A program made the translations under genes and the position numbers. The notes below the pieces were generated by a model. It saw nothing but the letters and a program-made list of their open reading frames with translations, searched no databases and was not told the DNA's origin. 64,000 nucleotides of DNA from Parvibaculum sp035325945 (GTDB lineage: Bacteria > Pseudomonadota > Alphaproteobacteria > Parvibaculales > Parvibaculaceae), in assembly GCF_035325945.1 (NCBI RefSeq), contig NZ_DAOKYX010000010.1, positions 26,823-90,822 of the forward strand, given 5' to 3'. This document shows, in pieces, positions 62,423 through 64,000 of this stretch (positions are counted from its first letter, which is position 1; each line of letters begins with the position of its first letter).

Positions 62423-63747
62423 CGAGCCATCAGATCCTCTGCCGCCGCCAGCCCCGACCAATGCGACTGGCCGACCGTGCTGTTGGTGAGGTAGTCGCCG
62501 CAAAACGCCACGCGATCGAGCGGCCCGAGATCGCGGAACGCCTTGATGCGGCCAATATAACCCTTCGGCCTCTTGCAGATCGCCTCGGGCTGGCGGGAGA
62601 TGAAACGGTCGGCCACGCTGGCGCCCGCAAGCTCCGGCAGCACGTCGACGAGATCGCCCCATGCGATGTCGAGCAATTCGTCATCCGTCGCATCCGCATG
62701 CTGGCGGCAGCCCCAGTCCTTCCATTGCGAATGGGCCAGTGTGCGGCCATCGCCGAGATCGACGAACCTGAAATTCCCCGTCCGCCTGAACCCGTCCGCC
62801 GCCGGAAGCGCATAGCTCGTCGGCAGCGAGCCCTTGGGCCGGTCGAGCAGGAAATAGGCGATGTGGTGGCCCGAATATTCGATGCCCTGAAAGAAGCTCC
62901 GCCGCGCCGCATCGAGTTCGGGCATGATCGTGGAAACGCGCGTCCCGGGCACCGCCATGACGAGCGCATCGCCGGAAATCGTTTCGTGCCGGTCGCCGCA
63001 TTTGGTGACGATGCTGACGGCCTCCGCATCGTGATAGACGGCATGGACGTGATGGCCGAGGCGATAGTCGGTGCCGCTGTCTCGCGCGAAGAATTGCCCG
63101 AGTTCCCAGGTGATGCGGCCCGCGCCGCGCTCCTTGAAGCTCCAGACATGGTTCGCCCAGGCAAGCCGCCCCGACGCTCCCCACAGAAGCCAGGCGAGAG
63201 AGAAATCGTCTTCGCCATAGCCACAGAAGAGCCCCATGCAGGGCTCGAGAAAATAATCGACGAAGGCGGGCGAATAGCGGCGGAAATATTCGCAGGCATT
63301 CACATGATCGAATTCGACGCTGCTCGTGATGTCGCGCGGGTCGCCCGCCACTATCTGCTTCACCAGCGCCGGGATCGTGGCAAGGAGGCGCGCCTTTTCC
63401 GTCAGCGGGATGAAGGAGTTTCTGGCGGCGTTGATGAGGTTGAATTCGCCGAACTCGACCACCTTCTCGCGCCCCACCAGCACGCTCCAGCTATGCGCCG
63501 CGGTGAGGTCCGACAGCGCCTCGGGCTCGTATATGCCGAGCTTGCGCGCCTGCTCCACGAGATTGGTCTCGGCGCCGAGAAAGGCGAGCGCCCCGGTCAC
63601 GGCCCAGACGCCGTTCCACTGCACCGAGCGGCAGCGCCCGCCTGGCTCCTTGTCCTTCTCCACCAGTACGACCTGATGCCCTGCCTCGCGGAGCCGGTAG
63701 GCGGCTCCGAGCCCCGCGATTCCGCCTCCGACAACGATGACCCGCAC
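62413..63747 (-). CDS. FAD-dependent amine-oxidase-like / protoporphyrinogen-oxidase-like oxidoreductase
   Basis: A 444-residue flavoprotein with VGGGIAGLGAAYRLREAG (quoted: VGGGIAGLGAA) at the N-terminus, followed by EKDKEPGGR. The C-terminal FCGDYL...STVGQSHWSGLAAAEDL (quoted: VGQSHWSGLAAAE) is the second FAD contact. It resembles the HemY/phytoene-desaturase group. No haem or carotenoid genes are nearby. Reaction unknown. Confidence 0.88.
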   Translation of the reverse strand: MRVIVVGGGIAGLGAAYRLREAGHQVVLVEKDKEPGGRCRSVQWNGVWAVTGALAFLGAETNLVEQARKLGIYEPEALSDLTAAHSWSVLVGREKVVEFGEFNLINAARNSFIPLTEKARLLATIPALVKQIVAGDPRDITSSVEFDHVNACEYFRRYSPAFVDYFLEPCMGLFCGYGEDDFSLAWLLWGASGRLAWANHVWSFKERGAGRITWELGQFFARDSGTDYRLGHHVHAVYHDAEAVSIVTKCGDRHETISGDALVMAVPGTRVSTIMPELDAARRSFFQGIEYSGHHIAYFLLDRPKGSLPTSYALPAADGFRRTGNFRFVDLGDGRTLAHSQWKDWGCRQHADATDDELLDIAWGDLVDVLPELAGASVADRFISRQPEAICKRPKGYIGRIKAFRDLGPLDRVAFCGDYLTNSTVGQSHWSGLAAAEDLMARYG

Positions 63748-63852
63748 GCCCGCTCCTCCGCCCCTGACAAGGGCAGAATCCTATTTGGGCGGATCTCGCG
63801 TTCCTATAGTGCGCATGGGCTATTGCCCCGCCTCGCCGCCGGAGAGCGCCGC

Positions 63853-63882
63853 TTGACTTCCAGATTGGCCACGGCTTATAGA
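63853..63882 (+). promoter_or_regulatory. Sigma70 promoter of tRNA-Val
   Basis: TTGACT (63853-63858) and TATAGA (63877-63882) with an 18-base spacer; the tRNA 5' end is 37 bases after the -10 box. Confidence 0.7.
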
Positions 63883-63919
63883 CACGCTCCGGCCCGGAGC
63901 CACGCTCCCCGGGACGCGC

Positions 63920-63995
63920 GGGCGGTTAGCTCAGTTGGTAGAGCACTGTGTTCACATCGCAGGGGTCACTGGTTCGAGTCCAGTACCGCCCACCA
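63920..63995 (+). tRNA. tRNA-Val (anticodon CAC)
   Basis: A complete 76-nt cloverleaf. Acceptor arms GGGCGGT and ACCGCCC pair fully; D-arm GCTC/GAGC, anticodon loop TTCACAT (anticodon CAC, reads GUG) and T-arm ACTGG/CCAGT are intact. The CCA end is encoded. Confidence 0.97.
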
Positions 63996-64000
63996 TTTCC

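Overview
The window is a chromosomal stretch of a high-GC alphaproteobacterium. The layout (gor next to rpiA, a short phosphatidylserine decarboxylase paired with pssA, cimA, class II DAHP synthase, many CoA-linked dehydrogenases) fits a Hyphomicrobiales/Rhizobiales-type organism. A Parvibaculum-like genus is my guess from gene content only. Genes are dense, on both strands and mostly in short operons. I see no phage, insertion sequence, CRISPR array or conjugation gene. Two runs of exactly 100 N (23497-23596 and 30978-31077) are assembly gaps, and each falls inside a low-complexity part of a gene.

Region by region. 1-4350: 5' part of a very large alpha-2-macroglobulin-like protein. 4555-9430: five-gene catabolic operon (phosphotransferase, Zn alcohol dehydrogenase, SDR, ACAD10/11-type acyl-CoA dehydrogenase, SDR) with a divergent TetR regulator. 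10270-12671: esterase, DsbA-fold isomerase and an SDR lacking its catalytic Tyr, behind a promoter with an embedded palindrome. 12855-15617: PaaI thioesterase, orphan ModA, YaiI/YqxD protein, metal-dependent hydrolase. 15668-20107: PotD-PotB-PotC type ABC importer with an amidase but no ATPase gene. 20635-22491: ilvD. 22579-23854: Gln-rich glycine-zipper surface protein split by a gap. 24065-24871: uppP.

24995-32066: membrane histidine kinase convergent with a PilZ-like/methyltransferase protein related to 3-hydroxypalmitate methyl ester (PhcB-type) enzymes, an MMPL/RND exporter, a second methyltransferase and a small ORF. 32113-33666: psd-pssA, phosphatidylethanolamine synthesis. 33847-38481: ATM1-type ABC exporter, LysM protein, LOG-family nucleosidase coupled to a GT11 glycosyltransferase. 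38490-44445: rarD, cimA, gltX, nadE. 44643-52496: macAB-nodT type tripartite efflux genes flanked by three paralogous NADP-dependent oxidoreductases. 52555-57664: class II DAHP synthase, then gor, rpiA and gabD. 57824-63747: M14-like DUF2817 protein, GNAT, phosphoglycolate phosphatase-like HAD, DUF3047 protein with a lectin-like N-terminus, LuxR-type regulator and FAD oxidoreductase. 63920-63995: tRNA-Val(CAC).

How the genes work together. The most interesting hypothesis is that 4555-9430 is a 4-hydroxyacyl-CoA (levulinate-like) pathway: the kinase and the acyl-CoA dehydrogenase are separate proteins corresponding to the two halves of eukaryotic ACAD10/11 and to bacterial LvaA/LvaC. The second is a possible Phc-like signalling locus at 24995-30410. 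ilvD and cimA together suggest isoleucine synthesis through citramalate. Everything here comes from reading the sequence and recalled family motifs; no database search was made.
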